The notes below the pieces were generated by a model. The model worked only from the letters and a program-made list of their open reading frames with translations, was not told the DNA's origin and did not search any database. From assembly GCF_052065755.1 (NCBI RefSeq), contig NZ_JBQHTK010000003.1:124001-188000 (forward strand): DNA of 64,000 bases, given 5' to 3'. Below, in pieces: positions 17,725 to 25,151 of this stretch. Position numbers and translations under genes: made by a program. The DNA comes from Allocoprococcus sp004560705. GTDB taxonomy: Bacteria; Bacillota; Clostridia; Lachnospirales; Lachnospiraceae. How positions within the stretch are numbered: position 1 is the stretch's first letter; each line of letters opens with the position of its first letter.

Positions 17725-18948
17725 TTAGCTTCTGTAATCTGCGTTGATTTTGATGTAATCATAAGTCAGATCGCATCCCCAGGCAGTCGCACTTTCATTT
17801 CCCATCTTAATATCGGCAATTGCCTTCACTTCCGGCTGGGAGAGGATCTCGGTTGCTTTCTCCTCACTGTAATCCACTGCGGTTCCGTCTTCAATGATCT
17901 GAATTCTTCCCGCCTGGCTTTCAAAGAACAGATCCACTTTTTCCGGATCGAACTGTGCTCCCGAATATCCCATTGCACACAGAATACGTCCCCAGTTCGC
18001 GTCGTGTCCGGCGATTGCGGTCTTCGTCAGATTGGAGCAGACAATGGATTTTGCAAGTATTTTTGCAGTTTCCTTCGTGTCAGCGCCTACTACCTGAACT
18101 TCAAACAATGCGGTTGCGCCTTCTCCGTCTCCGGCCATTTTCTTTGCAAGGTATTCATTGATCGTGTGAAGCGCCTCGTAAAATACCGGATAGTCCGGAG
18201 AATCCACCGTGATTTCTTCATTTTCAGCCAATCCGTTTGCCAGAAGAACCACCGTATCATTGGTGGAAGTATCCCCGTCAACGGAAATCATATTATAAGT
18301 ATCATTTACATCGTCACTGAGCGCTTTCTGCAGTGCTTCCTTCGTGATCACGGCATCGGTCGTGATAAAGCTGAGCATGGTGCACATATTCGGATGGATC
18401 ATGCCGGAGCCCTTTGCCATACCGCCGATCGTGACCGTCTTGCCGCCCACTTCAATTTCCACTGCAATCTGTTTCTCGCAGGTGTCGGTGGTCATGATCG
18501 CTTTGGCAGCCTCTGTGCCATTTTCCAGAGACGTATTTTTCTTTTGTGCCAGCGCTTTCACGCCTGCTTTGATGCGGTCGATCGGAAGCTGTTTTCCGAT
18601 CACACCGGTCGAACCGATCAGAACACCATCCGCACTGATTCCCAGTGCTTCTGCAGCCGCATCTGCGGTCTCCTTGCAATATCCGAATCCTTCTGCGCCG
18701 GTACATGCATTGGCGATTCCAGAATTTACGATCACGGCCTGTGCCTTCTGCCCACCTGCCACAATCTGCTGATCCCATTTCACGCAAGCTGCCTTCACCA
18801 CATTCGTGGTAAATGTTCCTGCGCATACACATGGAACCTGACTGTAGATCATCGCCATATCGGTACGATCCTGATATTTGATCTTTGCTGCTGTTGCTGC
18901 TGCCTCAAATCCTTTTGCTGCGGTAACTCCGCCGGTAATTATCTTCAT
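17725..18948 (-). CDS. argJ: Bifunctional ornithine acetyltransferase/N-acetylglutamate synthase
   Basis: Recycles the acetyl group from N-acetylornithine to glutamate. 407 residues, full length. The self-cleavage site is in MAKGSGMIHPNMCTMLSF; the nucleophilic Thr follows a Cys where Ala is more common. A second signature is GHDANWGRILCAMGYSG. Whether it also uses acetyl-CoA (true bifunctional) cannot be told from sequence. GTGGAGGAATAAATT precedes the ATG. Follows the GNAT gene by 16 bases. Confidence 0.96.
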   Translation of the reverse strand: MKIITGGVTAAKGFEAAATAAKIKYQDRTDMAMIYSQVPCVCAGTFTTNVVKAACVKWDQQIVAGGQKAQAVIVNSGIANACTGAEGFGYCKETADAAAEALGISADGVLIGSTGVIGKQLPIDRIKAGVKALAQKKNTSLENGTEAAKAIMTTDTCEKQIAVEIEVGGKTVTIGGMAKGSGMIHPNMCTMLSFITTDAVITKEALQKALSDDVNDTYNMISVDGDTSTNDTVVLLANGLAENEEITVDSPDYPVFYEALHTINEYLAKKMAGDGEGATALFEVQVVGADTKETAKILAKSIVCSNLTKTAIAGHDANWGRILCAMGYSGAQFDPEKVDLFFESQAGRIQIIEDGTAVDYSEEKATEILSQPEVKAIADIKMGNESATAWGCDLTYDYIKINADYRS

Positions 18949-18964
18949 AATTTATTCCTCCACA

Positions 18965-19417
18965 CTACTTATCTTCAATAAATGCCGTAATATTCTTTTC
19001 ATTCAAAGTAAAATCATAATAATTCAGATCTTCTCTCTTCGTCCACCCGATCGTATTCCAGAATGCATTTCCGATATCGTTCTTCGTAAATGCGATCAGG
19101 GAAACTTTATTGATCTGTTCTTTTTTCAGCGCTTCCATGGCAAAGATTACCATGCTTTTGCCGATGCCATGCCTTCGGTACTCCGGATCCACGCAGACAT
19201 GATAGAAACATCCGCGCCGTCCGTCGTGACCGCACAGGATTCCGCCTACGATTTTCCCGTCCTTCTCGGCAACCACACTGGTCGTAGGATTTCTTCGCAG
19301 GAAACGCTCGATTCCTTCACGGGAATCATCAATGCTCCGGATCCCGAATCCTTTGATCTTCATCCACAATGCGTAGACCTGGTCATAATCTTCTATCGTC
19401 ATCTCTCGAATTGTCAT
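18965..19417 (-). CDS. GNAT-family N-acetyltransferase in the arg operon
   Basis: 150 residues with a GNAT fold: MTIREMTIEDYDQVYALW start, the acetyl-CoA loop CVDPEYRRHGIGKSMVIFAM, and KVSLIAFTKNDIGNAFWNTIGW near the end. Placed between argC and argJ with 11-16 base gaps and its own site AAAGGAGTTACAT. The location suggests a role linked to arginine or N-acetylglutamate, but it is much shorter than ArgA and the substrate is unknown; a protein or metabolite acetyltransferase is equally possible. Confidence 0.88.
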   Translation of the reverse strand: MTIREMTIEDYDQVYALWMKIKGFGIRSIDDSREGIERFLRRNPTTSVVAEKDGKIVGGILCGHDGRRGCFYHVCVDPEYRRHGIGKSMVIFAMEALKKEQINKVSLIAFTKNDIGNAFWNTIGWTKREDLNYYDFTLNEKNITAFIEDK

Positions 19418-19428
19418 ATGTAACTCCT

Positions 19429-20469
19429 TTACGGGAACATCGGTACCAGATTCAATCCCTCATCTTCCGGAAGTCCGAACACAAGATTCATATTCTGTAC
19501 TGCCTGTCCCGCTGCTCCTTTCACCAGATTATCAATGGCTCCCATCATGATGATCCGGTTCGTTCTCGGATCGATCTTAAATCCGATGTCCACGTAGTTG
19601 CTTCCCTCCACCCATTTGGTCTCCGGGCACACATCCTTATCAAGGACACGGATAAATTTCTCACTGCCGTAATATTTATCATAGATGGCCTTCACTTCTT
19701 CATAGGAAACTTCTCTTGTAAGCTTTGCGTATTCCGTCGCCAGAATTCCGCGGTTCATCGGTACGAGATGCGGCGTAAAATTCAGAACAACTTCCTTATT
19801 ATATGCATATCCAAGCTGCTCTTCGATCTCAGGCGTATGTCGATGGGACGCAACGCCATAGGCCTTCATGTTCTCATTGACTTCACAGAAGAGATTCGGA
19901 ACCTTTGCCCCTCTTCCCGCTCCGGAAGTTCCGGATTTCGCGTCGATGATCAGTGTATCCATATCGATCAGCCCTTCTTTGGCAAGCGGATATGCCGTCA
20001 GGATCGAACAGGTCGTATAACATCCCGGATTTGCCACCAGTCTCGCCTTCTTAATATCCTCACGATTGATCTCGCACAATCCATATACCGCTTCTTCAAT
20101 AAACTGAGGACTCTTATGCTCGATTCCGTACCATTTTTCGTATACCTTCACATCTTTAATACGGAAGTCCGCGCTCAGGTCAATAATCTTTACCTTGGAT
20201 AAGATATCTTCATTTACCAGAGATGCACAAAGTCCCTGCGGTGTTGCGGTAAAGATTACATCCACCTGCTCTGCCAGTTCTTCCATATTATCATCCATGC
20301 AGACCGCATCGACGATCTGGAACATGTTCTGGTAAATGGATGCATACTTTTTATCAATATAGCTTCTGGAGCCAAACCACTTGATCTCCACATCTTTATG
20401 TCCTGTCAAAATTCTGACCAGTTCTCCTCCGGCATATCCGGTCGAACCGATAATTCCTGCTCTAATCAT
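19429..20469 (-). CDS. argC: N-acetyl-gamma-glutamyl-phosphate reductase
   Basis: NADPH-dependent third step of arginine synthesis. 346 residues from the ATG at 20467-20469 (MIRAGIIGSTGYAGGEL), with AGGAAGG five bases upstream; the frame extends 60 bases further but without a ribosome site. Motifs: Rossmann loop GSTGYAG, catalytic Cys in VANPGCYTTCSILTAYPL, and HRHTPEIEEQLG. First gene of argC-GNAT-argJ-argB-argD and lies behind a promoter overlapped by an ArgR box. Confidence 0.97.
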   Translation of the reverse strand: MIRAGIIGSTGYAGGELVRILTGHKDVEIKWFGSRSYIDKKYASIYQNMFQIVDAVCMDDNMEELAEQVDVIFTATPQGLCASLVNEDILSKVKIIDLSADFRIKDVKVYEKWYGIEHKSPQFIEEAVYGLCEINREDIKKARLVANPGCYTTCSILTAYPLAKEGLIDMDTLIIDAKSGTSGAGRGAKVPNLFCEVNENMKAYGVASHRHTPEIEEQLGYAYNKEVVLNFTPHLVPMNRGILATEYAKLTREVSYEEVKAIYDKYYGSEKFIRVLDKDVCPETKWVEGSNYVDIGFKIDPRTNRIIMMGAIDNLVKGAAGQAVQNMNLVFGLPEDEGLNLVPMFP

Positions 20470-20646
20470 GTTATCCTTCCTTTCATCATGCCCTTGCGGC
20501 ACCTTGAAATCCCCGGCCTTTCCGGGCATAAGTCATAACCACTATAAACCATTTGTTTTTCAAAGTAAAGTATTCTCTAATAAAAATCCATAGAGTATCT
20601 TCCAAAATGCGCTTCTTATCCTCTCTTAATTTTAAGCCAAGAAAAT

Positions 20647-20692
20647 AGTACTTGCATAATTATACATAATTTGTGCATATTATGCAAGTACT
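20647..20692. promoter_or_regulatory. argC operator: ArgR box within a 46-base dyad
   Basis: Outer inverted repeat: 14 bases at 20647-20660 (AGTACTTGCATAAT) and the exact complement at 20679-20692. Inside lies TGCAT-AATT-ATACA (20653-20666), an exact match to the ARG-box pattern TGnATwwwwATnCA, and TGCAT-ATT-ATGCA (20674-20686), the same pattern one base short. The pair covers the -10 and -35 of the argC promoter, as expected for arginine-dependent repression by ArgR. ArgR itself is not in the window. Confidence 0.8.
20659..20687 (-). promoter_or_regulatory. Sigma-A promoter of the arginine operon
   Basis: Minus strand TTGCAT (20682-20687), 17-base spacer, TATAAT (20659-20664). Perfect -10. 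It lies within the ArgR operator and leaves a 5' leader of about 185 bases before argC. Confidence 0.85.
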
Positions 20693-20715
20693 TTTATCAT
20701 AAATCTTTGGATCAT

Positions 20716-21963
20716 CTAACAGCGCACCTGACCGTTCCCGAAAATCACGTATTTTGTTGTTGTCAGTGCTTCCAGCCCCATCGGCCCTCTGGCATGCAGC
20801 TTCTGCGTACTGATTCCGATTTCCGCTCCAAAACCAAATTCATTTCCATCCGTAAATCTGGTAGACGCATTGACATAGACAGCCGCTGCATCGACTCTTT
20901 CCTGGAAATACAAAGCATGCTCATAGCTGCGGGTAATGATCGATTCGGAATGTCCGGTATTATACCGATTAATATGTTCTACGGCTTCTTCAATCGAATT
21001 TACCATTTTCACCGAAATAACGGAATCCAGATACTCCCGTCCCCAGTCATCTTCGGATGCTGTCTTCACCTGCTTTTCAAGAGCACAGACCCTTTTATCC
21101 CCGCGGATCTCCACTCCCTTTTCCCACAATCTTCTGCAAATGACCGGCACTGCTTCCCCGGCAATCTTTTCATGGATAACCAGCGACTCGCAGGCATTGC
21201 ACACTCCAAGTCTCTGCGTTTTGGCATTCACGATGATATCCGCTGCCATTTGTATATCTGCATATTCATCCACGTAAATATGGCAGTTTCCTGTTCCGGT
21301 CTCGATGACCGGTACCGTACTGTTTTCCACCACCGAAGCGATGAGTCCCGCGCCGCCTCTTGGAATAAGAACATCCAGATACTGATTCAGACGCATCATC
21401 TCACGCACCGTTTCTCTGCTTGTATCTTCTACCAGAAGAAGGGCATCTTCCGGAATCCCCGCGTCATGAAGCCCTCCTCTTAAACAGGACGCAATGGCGC
21501 TGCTTGACCTGTACGCATCACTTCCTCCACGTAAAATCACAACATTTCCCGTCTTCAGGCAAAGCCCGAAAGCATCTGCGGTCACATTCGGTCTGGCCTC
21601 GTAAATAATTCCCACAACGCCGATCGGTACACGTCTTTTCCCGATCTGAAGTCCGTTTGGCCTGACTGACATAGAAATCATTTCCCCCAAATGATCCGGA
21701 AGTGCCGCAATCTGCCTGAGTCCTTCCGCCATTTGCCGTATCCGCTCCTCATTCAGCATCAGCCGGTCGATCAGCGGTTCCGGAAGATTCCTGCTTCTGG
21801 CATCCAGAATATCTTTCTTATTTTCTTCTATTATAAATGCCGCTTTGCCTTCCAGCTCATCTGCCGCCGCCAGAAGTCCTTTATTTCTCTCATTTGTCCC
21901 AAGAAACTGAACCACTTTCTTCGCTTCCTGCGCCCTTTTTCCCAACTGTTCCATATATTCCAT
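20716..21963 (-). CDS. proA: Gamma-glutamyl phosphate reductase
   Basis: Second step of proline synthesis: reduces gamma-glutamyl phosphate to the semialdehyde. 415 residues, full length. Aldehyde dehydrogenase fold with GKRRVPIGVVGIIYEARPNV, the catalytic Cys in TQRLGVCNACESLVIH, and the late motif GNEFGFGAEIGISTQKLHARGPMG. Starts one base after proB ends; GGAAGATGTGAT stands before the ATG. Confidence 0.97.
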   Translation of the reverse strand: MEYMEQLGKRAQEAKKVVQFLGTNERNKGLLAAADELEGKAAFIIEENKKDILDARSRNLPEPLIDRLMLNEERIRQMAEGLRQIAALPDHLGEMISMSVRPNGLQIGKRRVPIGVVGIIYEARPNVTADAFGLCLKTGNVVILRGGSDAYRSSSAIASCLRGGLHDAGIPEDALLLVEDTSRETVREMMRLNQYLDVLIPRGGAGLIASVVENSTVPVIETGTGNCHIYVDEYADIQMAADIIVNAKTQRLGVCNACESLVIHEKIAGEAVPVICRRLWEKGVEIRGDKRVCALEKQVKTASEDDWGREYLDSVISVKMVNSIEEAVEHINRYNTGHSESIITRSYEHALYFQERVDAAAVYVNASTRFTDGNEFGFGAEIGISTQKLHARGPMGLEALTTTKYVIFGNGQVRC

Positions 21964-21964
21964 A

Positions 21965-22849
21965 TCACATCTTCCTCCTGCGCTTCATCTGTCTTCTATA
22001 TCCTTCCCGCTCCGGTGCCAGCTCGTTCTCTCCGTCATATCTTCTATCCTTTGATAAAAAAAGAGTACCTACTTTCTTTCCTGCCATCACATCATTGATA
22101 GCGTAAATATTGTCACCGTTAGCGATTACCATATCCGCCCCGGCTTCCGTTGCAATCTTCGCCGCTTCGATTTTTGTCGCCATTCCTCCGGTACCAAGAT
22201 CACTTCCGGCACCTTTCCCCATCTTTTCCAGTGCGGCATCAATTTTGTTCACCGTATGCACGAATCTGGCGTTCGGGTTCTTCCTTGGATCATCCGTATA
22301 AAGTCCCTCGATATCAGACATCATAATCAGAAGATCCGCATTCACCAGCGCCGCCACATCTGCCGACATCGTATCATTATCCCCGAAATTCCCGTAACTG
22401 TCTTCATCCACCGAAATCGCATCATTTGCATTGACAATCGGAATCACATTCATAGCAAGCAATCTTTCAAATGTCTGTTTTGCATGATTTCTGCAGGTCA
22501 CATTATATACAGATTCCTTTGTAAGCAGCACCTGGGCCGTCAACTGACTGTATTCCGCGAAAAGCTTTTCATATATCATCATCAGTCTTCCCTGCCCGAC
22601 AGCTGCACAGGCCTGCTTGACATCTCCCTGCGGTTTTTCCGTAATCCCCAGAACGTTCCTTCCAATCCCGACTGCTCCGGATGAAACAACGATCACTTCC
22701 TTCCCGCGGTTTCTCATATTGATCAGAATCCTGACAAACTTCTCCAGCTTTTCCAGATTGATCTGTCCCGTCTTCTCGTATGTCACTGTAGAAGTCCCAA
22801 CTTTAATCACAATTCTCTTTTTATCTTTTAATTCCTGTCTCAGTTCCAT
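21965..22849 (-). CDS. proB: Glutamate 5-kinase
   Basis: First step of proline synthesis. 294 residues. Amino-acid kinase domain with RIVIKVGTSTVTYEKTG, VVSSGAVGIGRNVLG, NANDAISVDEDSYGNFGDND and GTGGMATKIEAAKIATEAGADMVIA. The C-terminal PUA domain of E. coli ProB is absent; instead a short basic tail ends at RRQMKRRRKM. The PUA-less form is common in Clostridia. TTAGGAGAACGAA precedes the ATG. The gene lies behind a long leader. Confidence 0.96.
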   Translation of the reverse strand: MELRQELKDKKRIVIKVGTSTVTYEKTGQINLEKLEKFVRILINMRNRGKEVIVVSSGAVGIGRNVLGITEKPQGDVKQACAAVGQGRLMMIYEKLFAEYSQLTAQVLLTKESVYNVTCRNHAKQTFERLLAMNVIPIVNANDAISVDEDSYGNFGDNDTMSADVAALVNADLLIMMSDIEGLYTDDPRKNPNARFVHTVNKIDAALEKMGKGAGSDLGTGGMATKIEAAKIATEAGADMVIANGDNIYAINDVMAGKKVGTLFLSKDRRYDGENELAPEREGYRRQMKRRRKM

Positions 22850-22903
22850 TTCGTTCTCCTAATCCTGCCATAATAACTCATGTAAAAATAATAAAAAAAG
22901 TAC

Positions 22904-22948
22904 AAAAAAATCAGGGGAAAACGCATATAGTTATACCTTTTCTCCTGA
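22904..22948 (-). terminator. Intrinsic terminator in the proBA leader
   Basis: Minus strand TCAGGAGAAAA, 16-base loop, TTTTCCCCTGA, then seven T. Ten of eleven stem positions pair. It lies 55 bases upstream of the proB start, between the only good promoter and proB, so it either ends a short upstream gene or acts as an attenuator for proBA. Confidence 0.8.
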
Positions 22949-23140
22949 CACTCTTTTTCCTTACGGCAAAATAAGTCAAACTCATCCCTCTAAGGGAATC
23001 TCTCTGATTGAGAAGCACAACAACAACGCCATCCCGTCCATGTTCAATTAATATACGTATCCCCCTAAGGGATACGGCTGACACGGTCGGAAGGTAATGA
23101 TGAGAGTATAATTGTAATTCATTTTATGCATATAATCCAT
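22911..23140 (-). other. Broken or frameshifted small ORF in the proBA leader
   Basis: The ATG at 23138-23140 has a very good site (GGAGGAGTAAGGATC) and opens a 30-codon frame, MDYMHKMNYNYTLIITFRPC onward, ending in TAA at 23048-23050. A second frame, one base behind (-1), is open from about 23123 to the TGA at 22911-22913 and reads through VSLRGI, EHGRDGVVVVLLNQRDSLRG and a basic tail KKSVRRKG. Joined by one -1 shift they would give about 76 residues. The stop of the second frame lies in the terminator arm. The two frames also share repeated CCCTTAG(G/A)GGGAT motifs that form small hairpins. It could be a small gene with a frameshift, a pair of leader peptides, or programmed frameshifting. 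No function is recognised. Confidence 0.5.
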
Positions 23141-23191
23141 GATCCTTACTCCTCCATTACTCGTTTGCAATACACTGCTTCTTTTCATTCT

Positions 23192-23219
23192 ATTCTATCG
23201 TTCACGCGGAAAATGTCAA
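23192..23219 (-). promoter_or_regulatory. Sigma-A promoter of the small ORF and proBA
   Basis: Minus strand TTGACA (23214-23219), 16-base spacer, TAGAAT (23192-23197). The leader before proB is then about 330 bases. Confidence 0.75.
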
Positions 23220-23301
23220 GCTTTTTTTAAAATTGCCTCATATTTTCTATCATTTTCATTTTCACACAGGTCTTTCACATGCGGTTCTCTGATTTCAAAA
23301 A

Positions 23302-23379
23302 TGCATATAAACTTGTTTTTATACATTTTCATGCATAAAAACACACATTTTTTCAAGATTTTGCATTTTTTTCTTGCAT
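23302..23379. promoter_or_regulatory. Cluster of ARG-box-like half sites upstream of argG
   Basis: Four TGCAT half sites at 23302, 23332, 23362 and 23375 in very AT-rich DNA. The ones at 23332 (TGCAT-AAAA-ACACA) and 23375 (TGCAT-AAAT-ATAAA) each miss the ARG-box pattern by one base; the last lies on the argG -35. ArgR control of argG is likely but the boxes are weaker than at argC. Confidence 0.5.
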
Positions 23380-23402
23380 AAATATAAAACATAGTGTATA
23401 GT
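23374..23402 (+). promoter_or_regulatory. Sigma-A promoter of argG
   Basis: TTGCAT (23374-23379), 17-base spacer, TATAGT (23397-23402). The same -35 hexamer as the argC promoter, where it is part of an ArgR box. Leader about 40 bases. Confidence 0.8.
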
Positions 23403-23448
23403 GTGTTTTGTACTTGATCGACGAACTTATTATCAGGAGGAATATAGA

Positions 23449-24675
23449 ATGAAAGAGAAAGTTGTTTTAGCATATTCAGGTGGTCTTGATACAACCACAC
23501 TTATCCCATGGTTAAAAGAGACCTTTGATTACGAAGTAATCTGCTGCTGCATCAACTGCGGACAGGGCGAAGAACTGGACGGACTGGATGAAAGGGCAAA
23601 ACTTGCCGGAGCTTCCAAATTATATATTGAAGATATCACCGATGATTTCTGCGAAAACTACATCATGCCATGTGTACAGGCAGGTGCCGTTTATGAAAAT
23701 AAATATTTACTCGGAACCGCTATGGCTCGTCCGGGAATTGCCGCAAAACTGGTTGAGATTGCGAGAAAAGAGAACGCTTCCGCAATCTGCCACGGTGCTA
23801 CCGGTAAAGGAAACGACCAGATCCGTTTCGAGCTTGGAATCAAGGCACTCGCTCCGGATCTGAAGATCATCGCTCCATGGCGTATGACCGATGTATGGAC
23901 CATGCAGTCCCGTGAAGATGAGATCGCGTACTGCAGAGCACACGGCATTGATCTTCCGTTTGACGCAAGCCACAGCTACAGCCGTGACCGTAACTTATGG
24001 CACTTAAGTCACGAAGGTCTTGAACTGGAGAATCCGGCCAATGAACCGAACTACGATCATCTTCTGGTTCTCGGCGTTACACCGGAAAAGGCCCCGGACG
24101 AAGGTGAGTATGTCACTATGAAATTCGAAAAAGGTGTTCCGGTAAGCATCAACGGCGAAGAAATGAAGGTAGCCGACATCATCCGCAAGCTCAACGCACT
24201 TGGCGGCAAACATGGTATCGGTATCGTTGATATCGTTGAAAACCGTGTTGTAGGTATGAAGTCCCGTGGCGTATATGAGACTCCGGGTGGAACCATTCTG
24301 ATGGAAGCACACGCACAGCTGGAAGAACTGGTGCTTGATCGTGCGACCATGGAAGTGAAGAAAGATATGGGTAACAAGCTTGCTCAAGTTGTATATGAAG
24401 GGAAATGGTTCACTCCGCTTCGTGAAGCGATTCAGGCATTCGTAACCTCTACTCAGGAATATGTGACAGGTGAAGTGAAATTCAAGCTTTACAAAGGCAA
24501 CATCATCAAAGCAGGTACAACTTCTCTGTATTCACTTTACAGCGAATCTCTGGCAAGCTTTACAACCGGTGATCTTTATGACCACCACGATGCAGACGGC
24601 TTCATTACCTTGTTCGGCCTTCCGCTGAAAGTTCGTGCGATGAAACTGGCTGAAGCTAAGAACAACCAGAAATAG
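23449..24675 (+). CDS. argG: Argininosuccinate synthase
   Basis: Joins citrulline and aspartate using ATP. 408 residues from the ATG at 23449 (MKEKVVLAYSGGLDTT), eight bases after AGGAGG; the frame is open 48 bases further upstream without support. ATP pyrophosphatase motif AYSGGLDTT at residues 8-16, then GATGKGNDQIRFELG and SHSYSRDRNLWHLSHEG. Stands alone: argH, usually next to it, is absent here. Divergent from proBA and followed by a strong terminator. Confidence 0.97.
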   Translation: MKEKVVLAYSGGLDTTTLIPWLKETFDYEVICCCINCGQGEELDGLDERAKLAGASKLYIEDITDDFCENYIMPCVQAGAVYENKYLLGTAMARPGIAAKLVEIARKENASAICHGATGKGNDQIRFELGIKALAPDLKIIAPWRMTDVWTMQSREDEIAYCRAHGIDLPFDASHSYSRDRNLWHLSHEGLELENPANEPNYDHLLVLGVTPEKAPDEGEYVTMKFEKGVPVSINGEEMKVADIIRKLNALGGKHGIGIVDIVENRVVGMKSRGVYETPGGTILMEAHAQLEELVLDRATMEVKKDMGNKLAQVVYEGKWFTPLREAIQAFVTSTQEYVTGEVKFKLYKGNIIKAGTTSLYSLYSESLASFTTGDLYDHHDADGFITLFGLPLKVRAMKLAEAKNNQK

Positions 24676-24694
24676 CAGTTATTAAGAATATCCC

Positions 24695-24748
24695 AAAAGG
24701 CGGTTCAGAAAGAGTTTTCGCAAATCCTCTTCTGAACCGCCTTTTTTC
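24695..24748 (+). terminator. Terminator after argG
   Basis: AAAAGGCGGTTCAGAA, a loop of about 19 bases, TTCTGAACCGCCTTTTTT: a 16-pair perfect stem ending in six T. The strongest terminator in this region. Confidence 0.93.
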
Positions 24749-24775
24749 TATGTCCATGATTCTATTCCCACAATT

Positions 24776-25066
24776 TTATTCCACATACCAGGTGCCGCTC
24801 ATATACAGGCACAGCCAGCCATCCTGTGCCCTTCCCCAGACCGAAACGCTCAGGCAGCGCACCTCAAGGATCATGGCTTCTGTTCCGGCTTCTGCCGTCA
24901 CTTCTCCCGGATAATTAAGTCCCGGTCCTTTTCGAAAGCGTTCCTCATATTTCAACGTCCAACGACCGGTTCTTATGTCCGGCAGCCATCTCTCCTGTTT
25001 CAGGATTTTCGTTTCATTTCTGCACAGCAATTTGGAACTGCCCCTTGTATCTGCCTTCCTTTTCAT
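24776..25066 (-). CDS. Small SH3-like protein
   Basis: 96 residues, not firmly recognised. The C-terminal 60 residues (TGRWTLKYEERFRKGPGLNY, then EVTAEAGTEAMILEVR and DGWLCLYMSGTWYVE) have the pattern of a bacterial SH3 domain: an R-x-GPG loop, a hydrophobic strand and a GWLxLY turn. No signal peptide or membrane segment. The N-terminus is basic. Ribosome site weak, and the start could be internal. Last gene after the AAA+/VWA cassette, 85 bases downstream on the same strand, so probably part of that unit. Confidence 0.6.
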   Translation of the reverse strand: MKRKADTRGSSKLLCRNETKILKQERWLPDIRTGRWTLKYEERFRKGPGLNYPGEVTAEAGTEAMILEVRCLSVSVWGRAQDGWLCLYMSGTWYVE

Positions 25067-25151
25067 TATATGCCGGAATCCGCATCACGTTCCATTCTTC
25101 CAGTCTTCTCATTTACAGGATCCGGCAATTCCATCCTCTCGGATTTTCCGC

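Noticed and set aside
18004..18981. 325-codon plus-strand frame opposite argJ
   Set aside because: Antisense shadow; argJ motifs are intact in the other strand.
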